The notes beneath the pieces were generated by a model. It saw nothing but the letters and a program-made list of their open reading frames with translations. It had not been told where the DNA came from and did not search any database. A stretch of DNA of 54,635 nucleotides from Paralimibaculum aggregatum (GTDB lineage Bacteria > Pseudomonadota > Alphaproteobacteria > Rhodobacterales > Rhodobacteraceae). Below, piece by piece: positions 34,697 through 45,264 of this stretch. Where the stretch lies: the NCBI RefSeq assembly GCF_030270585.1, contig NZ_BSYI01000037.1, forward strand, positions 1-54,635. Direction: 5' to 3'. The position numbers and the translations under genes were made by a program. How positions within the stretch are numbered: position 1 is the first letter of the stretch; each line of letters starts with the position of its first letter.

Positions 34697-36715
34697 ATGG
34701 AAACCGAGCCTCGATCAGTTGATGCGCCCGACCGGTTGTCGCGCTCGACCGGCTATACGGTGCGGCTGCTCGGCAAGGTCGACCTCATTCACTGCGGTGC
34801 GCCGAGAAGGCTGCCGCGCTCGCGCAAGGTGAAGGCGCTGCTCGGCTATCTCGCGATGTCGCCGAAACCGGTGCTGCGATCCAGGCTTTGCGATTTGCTC
34901 TGGGACCGGGTCAGCGACCCGCGGGCGGAGCTTCGGTGGGCTCTGTCGAAACTGCGACGCATCTTCGGCGAGCATTCGTCGGCGGTTGTCGCCGAGGGCG
35001 ATTGGGTCAGCTTCGACCGGGCGGCGGTGACGGTGGACGCCCTGCAGTTTCTGGATCTGGTCGCGCGGCTGAACCCTACGGCCACGATTGCAGAGCTGAA
35101 TGCGGCGGACGCGCAATACGCCGGGGAGTTCTTCGGCGATCTTCAAGGCAGCCTCCCGCCCAGGTTCGACGCCTGGCTGACAGGCCAACGCGCAATGCTC
35201 GCCGCGGAGCACCGCTCGGTGCTCGAGCGGATGGTTGCTGCGCTCGGCCTCACGGCTCCGGCGCGCATGCAGGCCCTGCGGCGGCTGATCGCCTGCTGGC
35301 AGTTCGACGATGGGGCGCATATCGCGCTGCTTCGAAGCCTCGTCGCGTGCCGGGAGATCGGCGAGGCCAAGCGCCACCTCGAGGCGACCCGGCGGGCGTA
35401 TCGGGAGGAGGGGATCAACGAGGACGGCCTGCTGAGGGCCTGGCATGACATGCGGCGGCAGGTGGCGGCGCGCGGCCGCGAGGCATCGGATCGCCACCCC
35501 GAGCGAGCATCCCCCGATGCCCCGCCCGACGGGCGCATCCCGTTGATCGCCGTCGCACCATTCGGCGCCGGCGACCCGGATGCTCAGGTTGTCGCAAACA
35601 GCCTCGCCCATGACGTCACGGTCGGGATCGCACGGCTCCGCTCGCCTTTCGTGCTGGCCCCGTCTTCGGCCCTGGCGTTGGCAGACCGTGGGCTCTCATT
35701 GACCGAGATCGCGCGCAGTGTCCGGGCCGACTACGCGCTGGCAGGCGAGATCGCTCGGATCGGGCCAAAGCTTTGCGTAGATCTGGATCTGATGGCGGTC
35801 GAGACCGACCGACTGATCTGGTCGGACCGGATTGCCTTCCACCACGAGAGGGCACCCGAGGTCACAAATGACGTCGCGGTGCGGATCACCGCCGCTCTGG
35901 CCGCCGAGATTGAGGTGAACGAGTGTCACCGGGCGTTCCAGAAACCCGTCGCGACTCTCACCGCGTGGCAGGCGCATCACCGCGGCCTCTGGCATCTGCA
36001 CCGGTTCACCCGCGCCGACAACGACATGGCGATCGGCTTCTTCAATCGGGCCGCCAGCCTGGACCCGGTCCTGGCGCGGAATTTCGCGGGGCTGTCATAT
36101 GCCCACTGGATGAATGCATTCGCCTTCCGGCCGGCGGAAAGGGCCCGGGAACTCCGTCATGCGCTCGACGCGGCAAGCCGTGGCCTGCACGCGGACCCGA
36201 AGGACCCAGCGGCGCTCTGGTCGATGTCGCGGGCGCTGTGGATGTCGAATGACGAGGCCGCAGCGTCCCGCACCATCGATCAGGCTATCGATCTCAGCCC
36301 GAGCTTTGCGCTGGCGCGCCATTCGCGCTCGTTCTGCGAGTGCCAGACGGGCGATCCCAAGCGCGCGATCGAAGACAGCCGGATTGCGGAACGCCTCAGC
36401 CCGTTCGACCCCTGGCGATATGCGATGCACGGTGTGCAGGCGCTCGCCAATCTGCGCCTCGGCAACCGGGCGGAGGCCGTCGAGGCGGCGCTCAGCCTGA
36501 CGAGCATGCCGAACGCGCATGTTCAGGCCCGCGGTCTTGCGGCGCTCGTGATGGCGGCCTGCGGCGAGCTCGCAGACGCCCGGCGCGAGATTGCTGTCGT
36601 CCGAACCCTGCGCCCATCCTACCGCCTGGGCGACTTCTTCTGCGCCTATCACGTCTCCGGAGATCTGCAGTCGCTCTTCGGTCGGGTCGCGCCGCGGATC
36701 GGATTGCCGAGCTGA
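34697..36715 (+). CDS. SARP-like regulator with TolB-like and TPR domains
   Basis: About 672 residues. Residues ~20-110 are a winged helix with SARP character (YTVRLLGKVDLIH, RSRKVKALLGYLAMSPKPVL, AELRWALSKLRRIFG). Residues ~110-260 form a bacterial transcriptional-activation domain (SVLERMVAALGL, ACREIGEAKRHLEATRRAYR). Then a TolB-N-like segment (IPLIAVAPFGAGDPDAQVVA, SVRADYALAGEIARIGPKL) and C-terminal TPRs (DNDMAIGFFNRAASLDPVLA and following). No membrane segment. Start: ATG 34697 with GGGAG very close, or GTG 34685. It is divergent from SBP56 (137 bp) and is its probable regulator. Confidence 0.82.
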   Translation: METEPRSVDAPDRLSRSTGYTVRLLGKVDLIHCGAPRRLPRSRKVKALLGYLAMSPKPVLRSRLCDLLWDRVSDPRAELRWALSKLRRIFGEHSSAVVAEGDWVSFDRAAVTVDALQFLDLVARLNPTATIAELNAADAQYAGEFFGDLQGSLPPRFDAWLTGQRAMLAAEHRSVLERMVAALGLTAPARMQALRRLIACWQFDDGAHIALLRSLVACREIGEAKRHLEATRRAYREEGINEDGLLRAWHDMRRQVAARGREASDRHPERASPDAPPDGRIPLIAVAPFGAGDPDAQVVANSLAHDVTVGIARLRSPFVLAPSSALALADRGLSLTEIARSVRADYALAGEIARIGPKLCVDLDLMAVETDRLIWSDRIAFHHERAPEVTNDVAVRITAALAAEIEVNECHRAFQKPVATLTAWQAHHRGLWHLHRFTRADNDMAIGFFNRAASLDPVLARNFAGLSYAHWMNAFAFRPAERARELRHALDAASRGLHADPKDPAALWSMSRALWMSNDEAAASRTIDQAIDLSPSFALARHSRSFCECQTGDPKRAIEDSRIAERLSPFDPWRYAMHGVQALANLRLGNRAEAVEAALSLTSMPNAHVQARGLAALVMAACGELADARREIAVVRTLRPSYRLGDFFCAYHVSGDLQSLFGRVAPRIGLPS

Positions 36716-37142
36716 CATGGGCGGCGTCGGCTTGTCGACGTTCCCGGCCTGCCCAAGCACCAGCCAGTGTTCTCCATCTTCGCAGCCGCCGCGGATGCGC
36801 ATCCCGGGACCGTCTCCGCCACCCGCCAAACTCATGCGCAACGGTCGGGCATTGCATCAAGGCAGTCGCCTGGAGCATGCGCCGCGATGTCCGCATCGGG
36901 CTCGAAGCGGACTTGCGGTATGGCGGCAGGGCCAAGATCCGGCACAGACATCGACGCGGGGCGCTTCCGGCCCCAAGCCGACCTCGAGCGCTCGAACCGT
37001 TCTCGCGGTCGCGTCCTTCAGAACTGCCGTTCGATCAAGGTGCAGCATCCTGGAGCCCGGAGGCGCCGATATGCGGGACGAAGCGGGCATCGGTTCTGAT
37101 TTCTGATAGGGTTTTTCAACGGATCATCGCTGGAGATCATCG
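36716..37142. other. Intergenic region with GTCCGC/GCGGAC hairpin
   Basis: 427 bp with no convincing gene. At 36889-36912 GTCCGC and GCGGAC face each other over 12 bp, similar to a dispersed GTCCGC(N)GCGGAC repeat I know from other alphaproteobacteria. TGGAG at 37132 supplies the ribosome-binding site of the next gene. Confidence 0.35.
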
Positions 37143-38357
37143 ATGCCCGAACGCCACGACGCCGTCGTCGTCGGAGCCGGATGGGCCGGGCTGAGCGTCG
37201 GCTGCATGCTCGGCCGGGCCGGGCTTGACTACGTCATTCTCGAACGCGACCGCATCTGCGAGACTTGGCGAACCCAGCGCTGGGACTCGTTCCGGATGAA
37301 CACACCGAACGTGCTGACCATCCTGCCGGGCGATCGCTACGATGGGACCGACCCGGAAGGCTACATGACGCGGGACGAATTCGTCGACATGGTCGAGGGC
37401 TATGTCCGCCGCAACCACCTACTGGTGCAGGAGAAAACCGAGGTCAGGGAGGTCCGACCGGCGGATGGCGGATACGTGATCCGTACCTCGCGCGGCACGA
37501 CCGAGTCGGATTGCGTGGTTGTGGCGACCGGAAACCTGAACCTGCCCAGATGGCCCGAATTGGCAAACCGGTTTCCTGCCTCGGTCAAACAGATCGACGG
37601 GACCGCGTTCAGGAGCGCTGCCGCGCTTCCGCCCGGCGCCGTGCTGGTCATCGGCTGCGGGAATACCGGCGGCCAGATCGCCGAGGAGCTGACCCGGGAC
37701 GGTCGGCGGGTCTTTCTGGCAACCGGGCGAAACGGACGCGTTCCGCGAACCTATCGCGGCCGGGATATCTTCCTGTGGCTGACGGACAACGGGCGCATGG
37801 CGAAGCCGAGAACAACGGAAACCGGCCGCGGTCTGATTGGCGCGACCCACACGATCAGCCTGCAATCGCTCAGCGCGCAGGGTGTCAAGCTCCTTGGCAG
37901 GCTCAAGGACTGCACATCCGATGGGCGCCTCTCTTTCCACGACTCGCTCGCCGAGAGCGTCGCATTCGGCGACGAGATGTCGGCTATGCTGAAACGGGAA
38001 ATCGACGACTTCGTCGCGTGCCGGGCACTCGCCGCGCCGGACGCCGTTCCAGACCCTGCGGAAACGGTTGCCGCCGAGTTCCCCGACCCGCCCATTACGG
38101 AGATCGACCTGAATGCCGAAGGCATCACCAACGTGATCTGGGCGGTGGGTCTCCGAGGCGATTTCGGCTGGCTGAAGGTTCCCGGGGCACTCGACGCGAA
38201 GGGAAATCCCGTGGAGGATCGCTGCATCTCGGTCCCGGGCCTATACTTCGCCGGGCTGGACTCGCTCGCATCGCTGCGCGCCGGAACGGTTCTCGCTGCC
38301 GCCGACGATGCCAATCGCATTGTCGATGACATCGTAGCAAGGCTGCCGAACGGCTAG
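37143..38357 (+). CDS. Flavin-dependent monooxygenase-like oxidoreductase (CzcO type)
   Basis: 404 residues. FAD site DAVVVGAGWAGLSVGCML at residues 6-23, followed by ICETWRTQRWDSFRMNTPN; second nucleotide site AVLVIGCGNTGGQIAEEL at about 175-192; and a C-terminal ATG-like motif GLYFAGLDSLASLRAGTVL. This is the class B flavoprotein monooxygenase/CzcO-like group, which uses FAD and NADPH to oxygenate soft nucleophiles or ketones. The full FxGxxxHxxxW fingerprint is not evident. Start: ATG 37143 behind TGGAGATCATCG. The substrate is unknown; a sulfur compound would fit its nearness to the SBP56 gene, but that is speculation. Confidence 0.85.
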   Translation: MPERHDAVVVGAGWAGLSVGCMLGRAGLDYVILERDRICETWRTQRWDSFRMNTPNVLTILPGDRYDGTDPEGYMTRDEFVDMVEGYVRRNHLLVQEKTEVREVRPADGGYVIRTSRGTTESDCVVVATGNLNLPRWPELANRFPASVKQIDGTAFRSAAALPPGAVLVIGCGNTGGQIAEELTRDGRRVFLATGRNGRVPRTYRGRDIFLWLTDNGRMAKPRTTETGRGLIGATHTISLQSLSAQGVKLLGRLKDCTSDGRLSFHDSLAESVAFGDEMSAMLKREIDDFVACRALAAPDAVPDPAETVAAEFPDPPITEIDLNAEGITNVIWAVGLRGDFGWLKVPGALDAKGNPVEDRCISVPGLYFAGLDSLASLRAGTVLAAADDANRIVDDIVARLPNG

Positions 38358-38481
38358 GTTGGGCTCCGGGCGGAGCTTCGGCGCGCCGCCTCCAGGTCGC
38401 GGTATCGTGTGCCAGCCAAGGTCGGGCTGGCGATGTGGTGCGGCGCAGCGGGTTGGAGAACCGCCATGCGCATTGTGAACC
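38358..38481 (+). repeat. 124-bp dispersed repeat, copy B
   Basis: Second copy of the repeat at 32304-32427, same orientation, starting at the base after the monooxygenase stop codon. Both copies therefore directly follow flavin-dependent oxidoreductase genes. Confidence 0.75.
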
Positions 38482-38584
38482 TTCCCGCCATTCGGCTGAG
38501 CTTTCTCGTCCGGGATCCTCCGTCCTGGCGGAACTGTACCGCCCGGTCCGGCTTCAGGGGGCAAGCTCAGATTTTCGCTGGGTC

Positions 38585-38854
38585 AATGCACCTGCGCATT
38601 CCGGCCATCGACCGTACCCGCCTTCATCCTGTGGACGTGGCACCGAACCCTGCTTTCGCTCACCCCGAGCAGACGGGCATTCCCGGCACCCGTCGCCCCG
38701 CGTTCCTCCAGAAACCTAGATCGTCATGCCAGCCTCTTCGCCGAGCCGGCCCGTTCTCTGTCCCCGAGTTCTTCCGCTCAGGGCCTTCCTGGCCGGAGGC
38801 GGCAGCCTGAAAAACCGGGGGTCGCCCTGGCCCGTCACCTGCACGTCGCCTTAC
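38585..38854 (-). mobile_element. IS21-like remnant, copy 2 (more decayed)
   Basis: The minus frame gives FLEERGATGAGNARLLGV and SESRVRCHVHRMKAGTVDGR, the same IstA start as copy 1 (15770-16024) but with extra frameshifts and a stop. The shared outer-end sequence CAGGGCCTTCCTGGCCGGAG and a terminal GTCGCC repeat are present. It abuts the large adhesin gene's 3' end. Confidence 0.5.
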
Positions 38855-38873
38855 ATGGCCGGATTGCCGGCTT

Positions 38874-41800
38874 TCAGACCACCCAGACGCCGACGTCGAG
38901 GTTCTCGATGTTGCGGGCGACGTTTTCGGGGCTTTCGGCGAAGAAGACCAGCATGTCGGCGCGGTCGAAGAGGCCGGTCTCGAAGGCGTCGAGCCAGAAG
39001 GTGCGCCCGCCGTCGTCCGGGTCGCGCAGCAGCACGTTGTTGAACAGCGCGTCGATGAAGTCCCCGTCGCTCGGGTTCGCACCGAACTTCTCGGCGAATT
39101 CCGGGCTGTCGACGAAGAACTGCGCGACGCCCTCGCGGCTGAAGGCGCCGGTGTTGATCGCGTCGTTCCAGAAGATGAAGCCGCCCTCGTCCGGCGTGCG
39201 CGCGAAGGCCGCGGCATAGGTGCGGTAGATGTAGCCGACATCGGCGCCGCCGGCATCGAAGATGAAGGCGCCGTCGTCGAACTCGGCGCGCTCGATGCCG
39301 ATCAGCAGATCGGTGCCCTGGGGGCCGTCGAAGGCGACGCCGTCGCCGGCGAAGGCGCGCTCGGCCTCGCTGCGGGTGCCGGCGAAGACCACGGTGTCGC
39401 GGCCCGCGAGCCCGTCGAAACACTCGTTGGCGGCGCTGCTCGAGAGCCGGTCCGCGGCGCCGGTGCCGCCGATCTCCGCGCAGTCCGCATCCGTGACGAT
39501 GACCCGGGCCTCGGCGACGGCGAGCCCGCCATTGCCGTCGCGCAGCGCGTAGACGAAGCTGTCGACCCCGGAAAACCCCGGATCCGGCGTGTAGATGACG
39601 CGGTTCTCCACGATCGCCGCGGTGCCGTGCTCCGGATCGGTCGGGATCATGTCGAGGGCGAGGGCATCGCCGTCCGCATCGGTGTCGTTGGCGAGCACGT
39701 CGATCCCGGTCGGAAGGCCGGCGGCGGTGCCGAGCATGCCGACGGTGTCGCGGCCCGCGACCGGGCCGGCGTTCGGCGTCGCGTCGGTGCCGTTCTCGAT
39801 CGAGAACACGCCGATCGAGGCATTGCCCGCGGGATCGCGCACCCGGTAGAGGAACGAGCTGGTGTCGTTCGGAACCGCATCGATGCTGTCGACATCCTCG
39901 TCGAGATCGATGGCGAAGACCATCTCGCCGCCGATCTCGAGATCGAAGGTGAGGAAGCCCTCGTCGTTGACCGCGGCGGCGAGGACATCGATCAGATCGC
40001 CCTCCGCCAGCTCGGCGACGGTCATGCCGTTGACGGAGAAGTCGGGCGGCGCGACGCCCTCGCGCTCGAGCCGGGCCCGCTCCGCGTCGCCATCGAAATC
40101 GAAGCCGAGGAAGCTCAGGAAATCGCCGCCGGTGTCGTCCGAGAGCGTGCCGATCCCGCCGTTCGAGAAGGCCAGCGCCGCCCCGAGCGAGAACTGCGCA
40201 TCGAGCGGGCTGGCCACCGGGTTGCCGGTGTCCCAGCCGAGATAGCCGATGCGGCCGGTCTCCACGGCAACCCCGTCCGAGAAGGTGTAGGACAGCAGCA
40301 CCGGGCCGTTGTAGTCGGGGTCCGGGCTGTATTCGAGAACATCGCCGGAGCGGGAGACCGTGCCGAATGCCGGCTCGTCGATCTCGACCGAATAGCCCGT
40401 CGCGATGCTGAACCCGCCGAAATCGAAGGCGTAGAACACGCCCAGGTCGAAGCCGAAGCCGTCTGCGGTCGCGCCCGCGCCCGCAGCGGCCGCGCCTGCG
40501 CCCGCGCCGCCCGAGTTCGGCCCGAGAAAGGCATCGCGGCCGGCCGGCAGCGAGGCCCCGCCGGCATCGACGGTGACGGTGACGGTCGCGCTGTCCGTGC
40601 CGCCCATGCCGTCGGAGACGGTGTAGGTGAACATGTCCGCGCCGCTGAACCCGGCGGCCGGGGTATAGCGCACCTGGCCGCCCTCGATCGCCGCGGTGCC
40701 ATTGGCCGGGCTGGTCACGCTCACGATGGTCAGCGCATCGCCGTCGCCGTCGCTGTCATTGCCGAGCACGTCGATCAGCACGGCGGTCTCGAAGGCGGTG
40801 GCCGCGCTGTCGTCGCTGGCCGCGGGGGCGGTGTTCCCAGCCCCGGCCACCGTGACCGTCACGGTCGCGGTGTCGGTCAGAACGCCGTCGGAGAGGGTGT
40901 AGGTGAACTCGTCCGGCCCCGAATAGCCGGTATCGGGCACATAGCGGATCGTGGTCTCGGAGATCCTGGTGGCGGTGCCGTTGGCCGGCGTGCCGACGCT
41001 CTCGATGGTGAGATCGTCGCTGTTGGGGTCGCTGTCATTGCCGGTGACGACGATGTCGCTGAAGCTGTTGAACCCCACATCGGCGCTGTCGTCGACCGCA
41101 TCCGGCGGGCCGTTGACGCTGACCGTCACGGTTGCGGTGTCGAGGCCGCCCATGCCGTCGGCGATCGTGTAGGTGAACGTGTCGGTGCCCGCGAAGCCGC
41201 CATCGGGGGTGTATCGGATCTCGCCGCTCTCGACCGCCGCGCTGCCGTTGGCGGGGATGCCGGCGCTGTCGATGCTGAGCATGTCGCCGTCGGCATCGCT
41301 GTCGTTGTCCAGCACGTCGATAAGCACCGAGGTCTCGAAGCCGGTCGCGGCGCTGTCGTCCGCCGCCACCGGATCGGTGTTGGTGTCCTCGGTCAGATCG
41401 CCCGCCGCGATGGTCTGGTCGGTGAACTGGAAGCTCTCGATGCCCTCGAAGCGGTCGGTGCCCTGGGACGACTCGATCACGATCGCATCGCCGTCGAAGG
41501 TGACGATGGCGTCGGCGCGGGCCACGCCCACCACCGCGGTGTCGGTATCCGCGCCGCCGTCCACCGTGTCGTCGCCCAGGCCGCCCTCGAGCGTGTCGTC
41601 GCCCTCTCTGCCGCTCAGCGCGTTGTCGCCGGAATTGCCCGTGAGGATATTGTCGGCGGCGTTGCCGGCGGCGCCGAGATCCGAACTGCCAAGCAGCGTG
41701 AGGTGGTCGTTGTAGTCTTCGGCGTAGTCGTTCCCCGGACCGACCACCGTCCTCAGGTCGACCGTGACGGTGGAGCGGATCTCGGCGCCGCTCCCCGGGG

Positions 41801-42185
41801 CGGAGGGGACAACCACGTCGCCAGGATCGTCCACCATGATGACGGAGCCGGACGCGCCGTTGGGCCCGCTGAAATTCCAGTTGAACGTATCTGCGCCGGT
41901 CCCGCCATCCATGAAGAACGGCCCGTCCGACGAAAGCGCCGGCGGACCGGGATTTAGGGAGAAGGGGTCCGCAAAGATGTAGTCGCTGCCTGGCCCGCCA
42001 AGCAGGCGATCGCCGTAATACCCGTAAATTGTGTCATCGCCCGAGCCACCGTCGAGCGTATCGACGAAACCCTCGGTGCCGGCTCCGTCCAGCCGGTCGT
42101 TGCCGCCATTGCCGTTGACGACGTTGTCTTCGCCTTCCGTGCCTTCGAGCGTTTCGGGACCGGAGCCCCCGTTGATCACGGCCAT
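38874..42185 (-). CDS. Large RTX / cadherin-like / DUF4214 surface protein
   Basis: 1103 residues, very acidic. RTX-type Ca-binding nonapeptides lie near the N-terminus ([20 protein letters not shown]) and at about residues 180-215 ([20 protein letters not shown]). Three consecutive cadherin/Ig-like modules follow ([40 protein letters not shown] and two similar), with a fourth near residues 840-930. The C-terminus is a DUF4214 pair ([20 protein letters not shown] and [20 protein letters not shown]). No Sec signal, as expected for type I secretion. Start: ATG 42185 behind GAGGAGACACGAC. Probably a secreted or cell-surface adhesin; no type I exporter genes are nearby. Confidence 0.87.
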   Translation of the reverse strand: MAVINGGSGPETLEGTEGEDNVVNGNGGNDRLDGAGTEGFVDTLDGGSGDDTIYGYYGDRLLGGPGSDYIFADPFSLNPGPPALSSDGPFFMDGGTGADTFNWNFSGPNGASGSVIMVDDPGDVVVPSAPGSGAEIRSTVTVDLRTVVGPGNDYAEDYNDHLTLLGSSDLGAAGNAADNILTGNSGDNALSGREGDDTLEGGLGDDTVDGGADTDTAVVGVARADAIVTFDGDAIVIESSQGTDRFEGIESFQFTDQTIAAGDLTEDTNTDPVAADDSAATGFETSVLIDVLDNDSDADGDMLSIDSAGIPANGSAAVESGEIRYTPDGGFAGTDTFTYTIADGMGGLDTATVTVSVNGPPDAVDDSADVGFNSFSDIVVTGNDSDPNSDDLTIESVGTPANGTATRISETTIRYVPDTGYSGPDEFTYTLSDGVLTDTATVTVTVAGAGNTAPAASDDSAATAFETAVLIDVLGNDSDGDGDALTIVSVTSPANGTAAIEGGQVRYTPAAGFSGADMFTYTVSDGMGGTDSATVTVTVDAGGASLPAGRDAFLGPNSGGAGAGAAAAGAGATADGFGFDLGVFYAFDFGGFSIATGYSVEIDEPAFGTVSRSGDVLEYSPDPDYNGPVLLSYTFSDGVAVETGRIGYLGWDTGNPVASPLDAQFSLGAALAFSNGGIGTLSDDTGGDFLSFLGFDFDGDAERARLEREGVAPPDFSVNGMTVAELAEGDLIDVLAAAVNDEGFLTFDLEIGGEMVFAIDLDEDVDSIDAVPNDTSSFLYRVRDPAGNASIGVFSIENGTDATPNAGPVAGRDTVGMLGTAAGLPTGIDVLANDTDADGDALALDMIPTDPEHGTAAIVENRVIYTPDPGFSGVDSFVYALRDGNGGLAVAEARVIVTDADCAEIGGTGAADRLSSSAANECFDGLAGRDTVVFAGTRSEAERAFAGDGVAFDGPQGTDLLIGIERAEFDDGAFIFDAGGADVGYIYRTYAAAFARTPDEGGFIFWNDAINTGAFSREGVAQFFVDSPEFAEKFGANPSDGDFIDALFNNVLLRDPDDGGRTFWLDAFETGLFDRADMLVFFAESPENVARNIENLDVGVWVV

Positions 42186-42394
42186 GTCGTGTCTCCTCGC
42201 CTAGCAAGCTCGGACGACACGAAAGGCCATCACCCAAACCACACCCAATCCAGACTCCGACCTCGGAGCTCCCGGGGAAAGCATTGATGGACCAACGGCA
42301 GACCGTCAATCATTAACACCCTCGACAGTGCATATCGGAGAACGGGCATTGTGGCTGTCCGGCGGGCTTCATGACTGCCTGATCGCGGTCTTGT

Positions 42395-42870
42395 CTAGGC
42401 TGTGTTGGCGAAGTCCTGCTGCCACGGGCGGATTTACAGGAGCTGGACGAAGCCGGGGACGCTCGCGGCGGTGGTGTCGTCGCGGGTGCGTGCCGCTGCG
42501 GGCGTTCCCGAGGGGGCCGACGCATCGCTGAATGCGGCTGCGCAGGGGGCATGTGTGACCGCCGACCGTCTGGCGGTCCCGCCAGCGCTTCCCGGCTGGG
42601 ATGAACGCCGCGTCGCCGCCGTTCGTCCGGAGGCGGACCCGGTCGAATGGCCCCCGCGAGAGCGCCCGAGAGCCCGGCGCCGAGCCCCCCGTTGCGCCCG
42701 CGGCCGGCTGATGGGCGGGGACCGAGCCCTGACTGCAGAGCGCGCCACGGCGCACCCGCCCTCGCGATCCGGGGCGCGCCATCCGGCACGCGCCGATGAT
42801 CCTTCGGCGGGCGGCACCGCTCCGGTCCCGTCCCGATCACGAAGGGCCCGAAGAAGGTCCATTCCCGGCG
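42395..42870 (-). pseudogene. IS5-family (IS427-like) transposase remnant
   Basis: Spread over three frames: REWTFFGPFVIG, KDHRRVPDGAPRIARAGAPW (compare the family's DHRxVLDGIxWxxRTGAPWRDLP), then VRLRTNGGDAAFIPAGKRWR, RTRDDTTAASVPGFVQLL and IRPWQQDFANTA with a stop at 42395. Several frameshifts, a stop, and the loss of the middle make it inactive. The 210 bp between this and the adhesin start hold only that gene's promoter region. Confidence 0.6.
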
Positions 42871-43149
42871 GCTAATCAACCCGCGAAACACGCTGTCCCC
42901 GCCTGCAGGAAAGCACCTGAACCTCACCGCGGCCGGAAGGGGAATCCACGTCCTCGACACCGCCCGGGCTTCAGCGGCTCAGACAATCGTTTCAGATCGG
43001 GAAGGCCCGGGCCTGCCTCTCTGCCGCGCCATCGTCGGGATCGCGGATTGCGGTCGAAATCGCTTGTTGGACAGGATCGGTAGGCACTAGGCTGTCGCAA
43101 CGGAAGTCTGCTGGCCGATGCCAGGGAGTACCGTGCCGGAACCGTAACC

Positions 43150-44340
43150 ATGGGTAGTGAGAACGGCTTTCTCGACCCGGTGCTCAGGATGCATCGCAGC
43201 CGGGTCCAGACAGAACTCGCCGGACAGATCGAGAGCGAGCTCTCCCGGCGTGTGACCAGCGACCCCGACCTGATCTACGCGAAGAAGGACGGAACCGCCG
43301 AATTCAAGCGCTACAAGCCCGACTGGCTCAAGAAGGAGCGGCTCACCGGCATCCGGAAGGCGATCGACAAGATCAGGAAGAAATACGAGCGGACGCTGGT
43401 GATCGATGCGGAGATCAAGGTCACCGTCCGGAAATCGCAGTCCAAGATCAAGGTGAAGCGGCCGCGGCCGCAGCCGCCGCCGCTGCATTCGACCGAGCAC
43501 ACGCTCAAGCTCTCGGTCGACTGGGCGGGGGCGACAAAGGGCGGCGGCACCCATGTCACCCGCGAGGGCGACACGGTTGCCCAGGTCGCCAGGCTGATCT
43601 ATGGCAGCGATGTCTACGCCGCCGAGATCATCAAGGCCAGCGACGGCGCCCTGCTGGCGTTTGACCGCAAGATCCTGATGTGCGCCAAGCTCACCCTGCC
43701 GCGCCTGTTCGTGCCCACCGTGGTGTCGGACTTCGAGGGCAAGCGCCGGCCCGCACCGGTCGCGCGGATCCCGATCGCGCTCACCTATCCCACGATGGCC
43801 GTGAAGATCGGCGGTGACGTGCCCTATGCCGTGCTCACCGTCGTGCAGGGGCCGGTGATCCTCAATGCCAGGCTCTATATCGGCGGCAACGTGACCGCGA
43901 CGCGCAACGGCCGCATCACCGCGCAGTTCACCTGGCCGAAATACGAGACCGAGGTCAAGAAGCGGGTCGCCGGCTTCGATTACGGGTTCACCTTCGACAG
44001 GATGGGGGCCACCAGCGCCAAGATCGGCAGCACGATCGGCAAGCTCGAGCTGAGCCTGAAAAGCTCGACGAGCAGGGGGGAGCTGGTCTTCGAGGGCCAG
44101 AGCCCGGTGTTCGAGCGCAGTTCCGGCCCGTACTCGATCAAGGGAAAGATCAAGGTGAAGATCGAGGTGCAGATGATGCCGAACCCGCGCTACCGGCCAC
44201 CCGAGCCGGCCTGGTACGAGAAGGTGTGGGACTACAAGTGGGAGGCGCTCGGGGCATTTGCCGTCGCGGGGCTGCTGGTGATCTCGGCGCCGGCCTGGAC
44301 GATCGGCGGCGTCGCGGTCGGCACCGCGACCGTGCTGTAG
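43150..44340 (+). CDS. Unknown protein with LysM-like segment and C-terminal membrane helix
   Basis: 396 residues. The basic N-terminus (RLTGIRKAIDKIRKKYER; KVTVRKSQSKIKVKRPRPQP) has no signal peptide. Residues ~138-185, HVTREGDTVAQVARLIYGSD to FDRKILMCAKLTLP, look like a LysM-type module. A beta-rich central part follows (IALTYPTMAVKIGGDVPYAV), then a predicted membrane helix near the end (ALGAFAVAGLLVISAPAW). LysM-like modules also occur in baseplate/tube proteins of contractile systems. The ATG at 43150 has only a weak Shine-Dalgarno sequence. The 279 bp before it show no gene. I do not recognise the full-length family. Confidence 0.72.
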   Translation: MGSENGFLDPVLRMHRSRVQTELAGQIESELSRRVTSDPDLIYAKKDGTAEFKRYKPDWLKKERLTGIRKAIDKIRKKYERTLVIDAEIKVTVRKSQSKIKVKRPRPQPPPLHSTEHTLKLSVDWAGATKGGGTHVTREGDTVAQVARLIYGSDVYAAEIIKASDGALLAFDRKILMCAKLTLPRLFVPTVVSDFEGKRRPAPVARIPIALTYPTMAVKIGGDVPYAVLTVVQGPVILNARLYIGGNVTATRNGRITAQFTWPKYETEVKKRVAGFDYGFTFDRMGATSAKIGSTIGKLELSLKSSTSRGELVFEGQSPVFERSSGPYSIKGKIKVKIEVQMMPNPRYRPPEPAWYEKVWDYKWEALGAFAVAGLLVISAPAWTIGGVAVGTATVL

Positions 44341-44616
44341 CCGCTGCCGGGGGGGCAGGGCGGCGGGCCGGCAAGCCGGCACCTTCGCGGCCGGACATGC
44401 CCGCGATCAGGAATGGCGGCCGGCTGGAGGCGACGGTCCCTTGCATGCCACGCATTTCAGGGCGCTGCGGCTGGAAAGCTGCCGCCGATCCTCGACTAGC
44501 CGGACTTTGGTCTGAAGCTTCCGGGATGGAACGGACCTAGCATCGGCAGGAGGCGGGCGCTCCGGCGCCCCGGTCACGGACCCGTCGCTCGACGAAAAAA
44601 CTGGGAGGATGACAGA

Positions 44617-45258
44617 ATGATACGCGCTGCAGCCATGCTTGCCGGAACCCTCGCCGCCCTTGCTCTCCTGCCCGGCCCGGCGGCCGCGCAGGAGATGGGG
44701 TTCTTCGTCACCAGCGTCGGGATGGGCGACGGTGCGAACCTCGGAGGGCTGGACGGGGCGGATGCCCATTGCCAGAGCCTCGCCGAAGCGGCCGGCGCGG
44801 GTGACCGGGAGTGGCGCGCCTATCTCTCGACGCAGGAAGACGGCAAGCGCGGCATCTCGGCCCGGCAGCGGATCGGCGACGGGCCCTGGTACAACGCCCT
44901 CGGCGAGCTGATCGCGGTCGATCTCGATCAGCTCCACATCATGCCGAACATCTATTTGCGCACGGCGCTCGACGAGAACGGCAACCGCGTCATGGGCCGC
45001 TATGACGAGCGCAACGAGCACGACATCCTGACCGGCACGCAGGAAGACGGCACCGCCTATTTCCCCTGGCAGGAGGGCGACAAGACCTGCGCCAACTGGA
45101 CCTCGAACGGGGAGGGATCGGCCACCGTCGGCCATCATGACCGCCACGGCGGCGGCAACACCTCGTGGAACGCGGCGCATCAGTCGCGCGGCTGCAGCCA
45201 GGAGGCGCTCCGCTCGAGCGGAGGCAACGGCTACTTCTACTGCTTCGCTGCGGACTGA
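44617..45258 (+). CDS. Secreted lectin-like protein
   Basis: 213 residues with a Sec signal peptide (MIRAAAMLAGTLAALALLPG, then PAAA, cleaved before QE). The mature part (MGFFVTSVGMGDGANLGGLD, ADAHCQSLAEAAG, WRAYLSTQ, ARQRIGDGPWYNA, Cys pair in KTCANWTS and RGCSQEAL, ending GGNGYFYCFAAD) fits a small conserved proteobacterial family usually annotated as lectin. Paired Cys suggest disulfides in the periplasm. Start: ATG 44617 behind GGGAGGATGACAG. The histidine-kinase gene starts 6 bp after its stop, so they are one transcription unit. Carbohydrate binding has not been demonstrated for this sequence. Confidence 0.8.
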   Translation: MIRAAAMLAGTLAALALLPGPAAAQEMGFFVTSVGMGDGANLGGLDGADAHCQSLAEAAGAGDREWRAYLSTQEDGKRGISARQRIGDGPWYNALGELIAVDLDQLHIMPNIYLRTALDENGNRVMGRYDERNEHDILTGTQEDGTAYFPWQEGDKTCANWTSNGEGSATVGHHDRHGGGNTSWNAAHQSRGCSQEALRSSGGNGYFYCFAAD

Positions 45259-45264
45259 GGCAGC

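Noticed and set aside
36591-37106. Plus-strand frames between the SARP-like and monooxygenase genes
   Set aside because: They overlap the SARP gene end, have mixed composition and no conserved motifs.
39627-41957. 776-codon plus-strand open frame
   Set aside because: Mirror of the repetitive acidic adhesin gene; its repeats simply follow the adhesin repeats.
42186-43149. Possible intact gene between the adhesin and the LysM-like protein
   Set aside because: The apparent coding signal is an IS5-family transposase split over three frames; no single intact frame remains.
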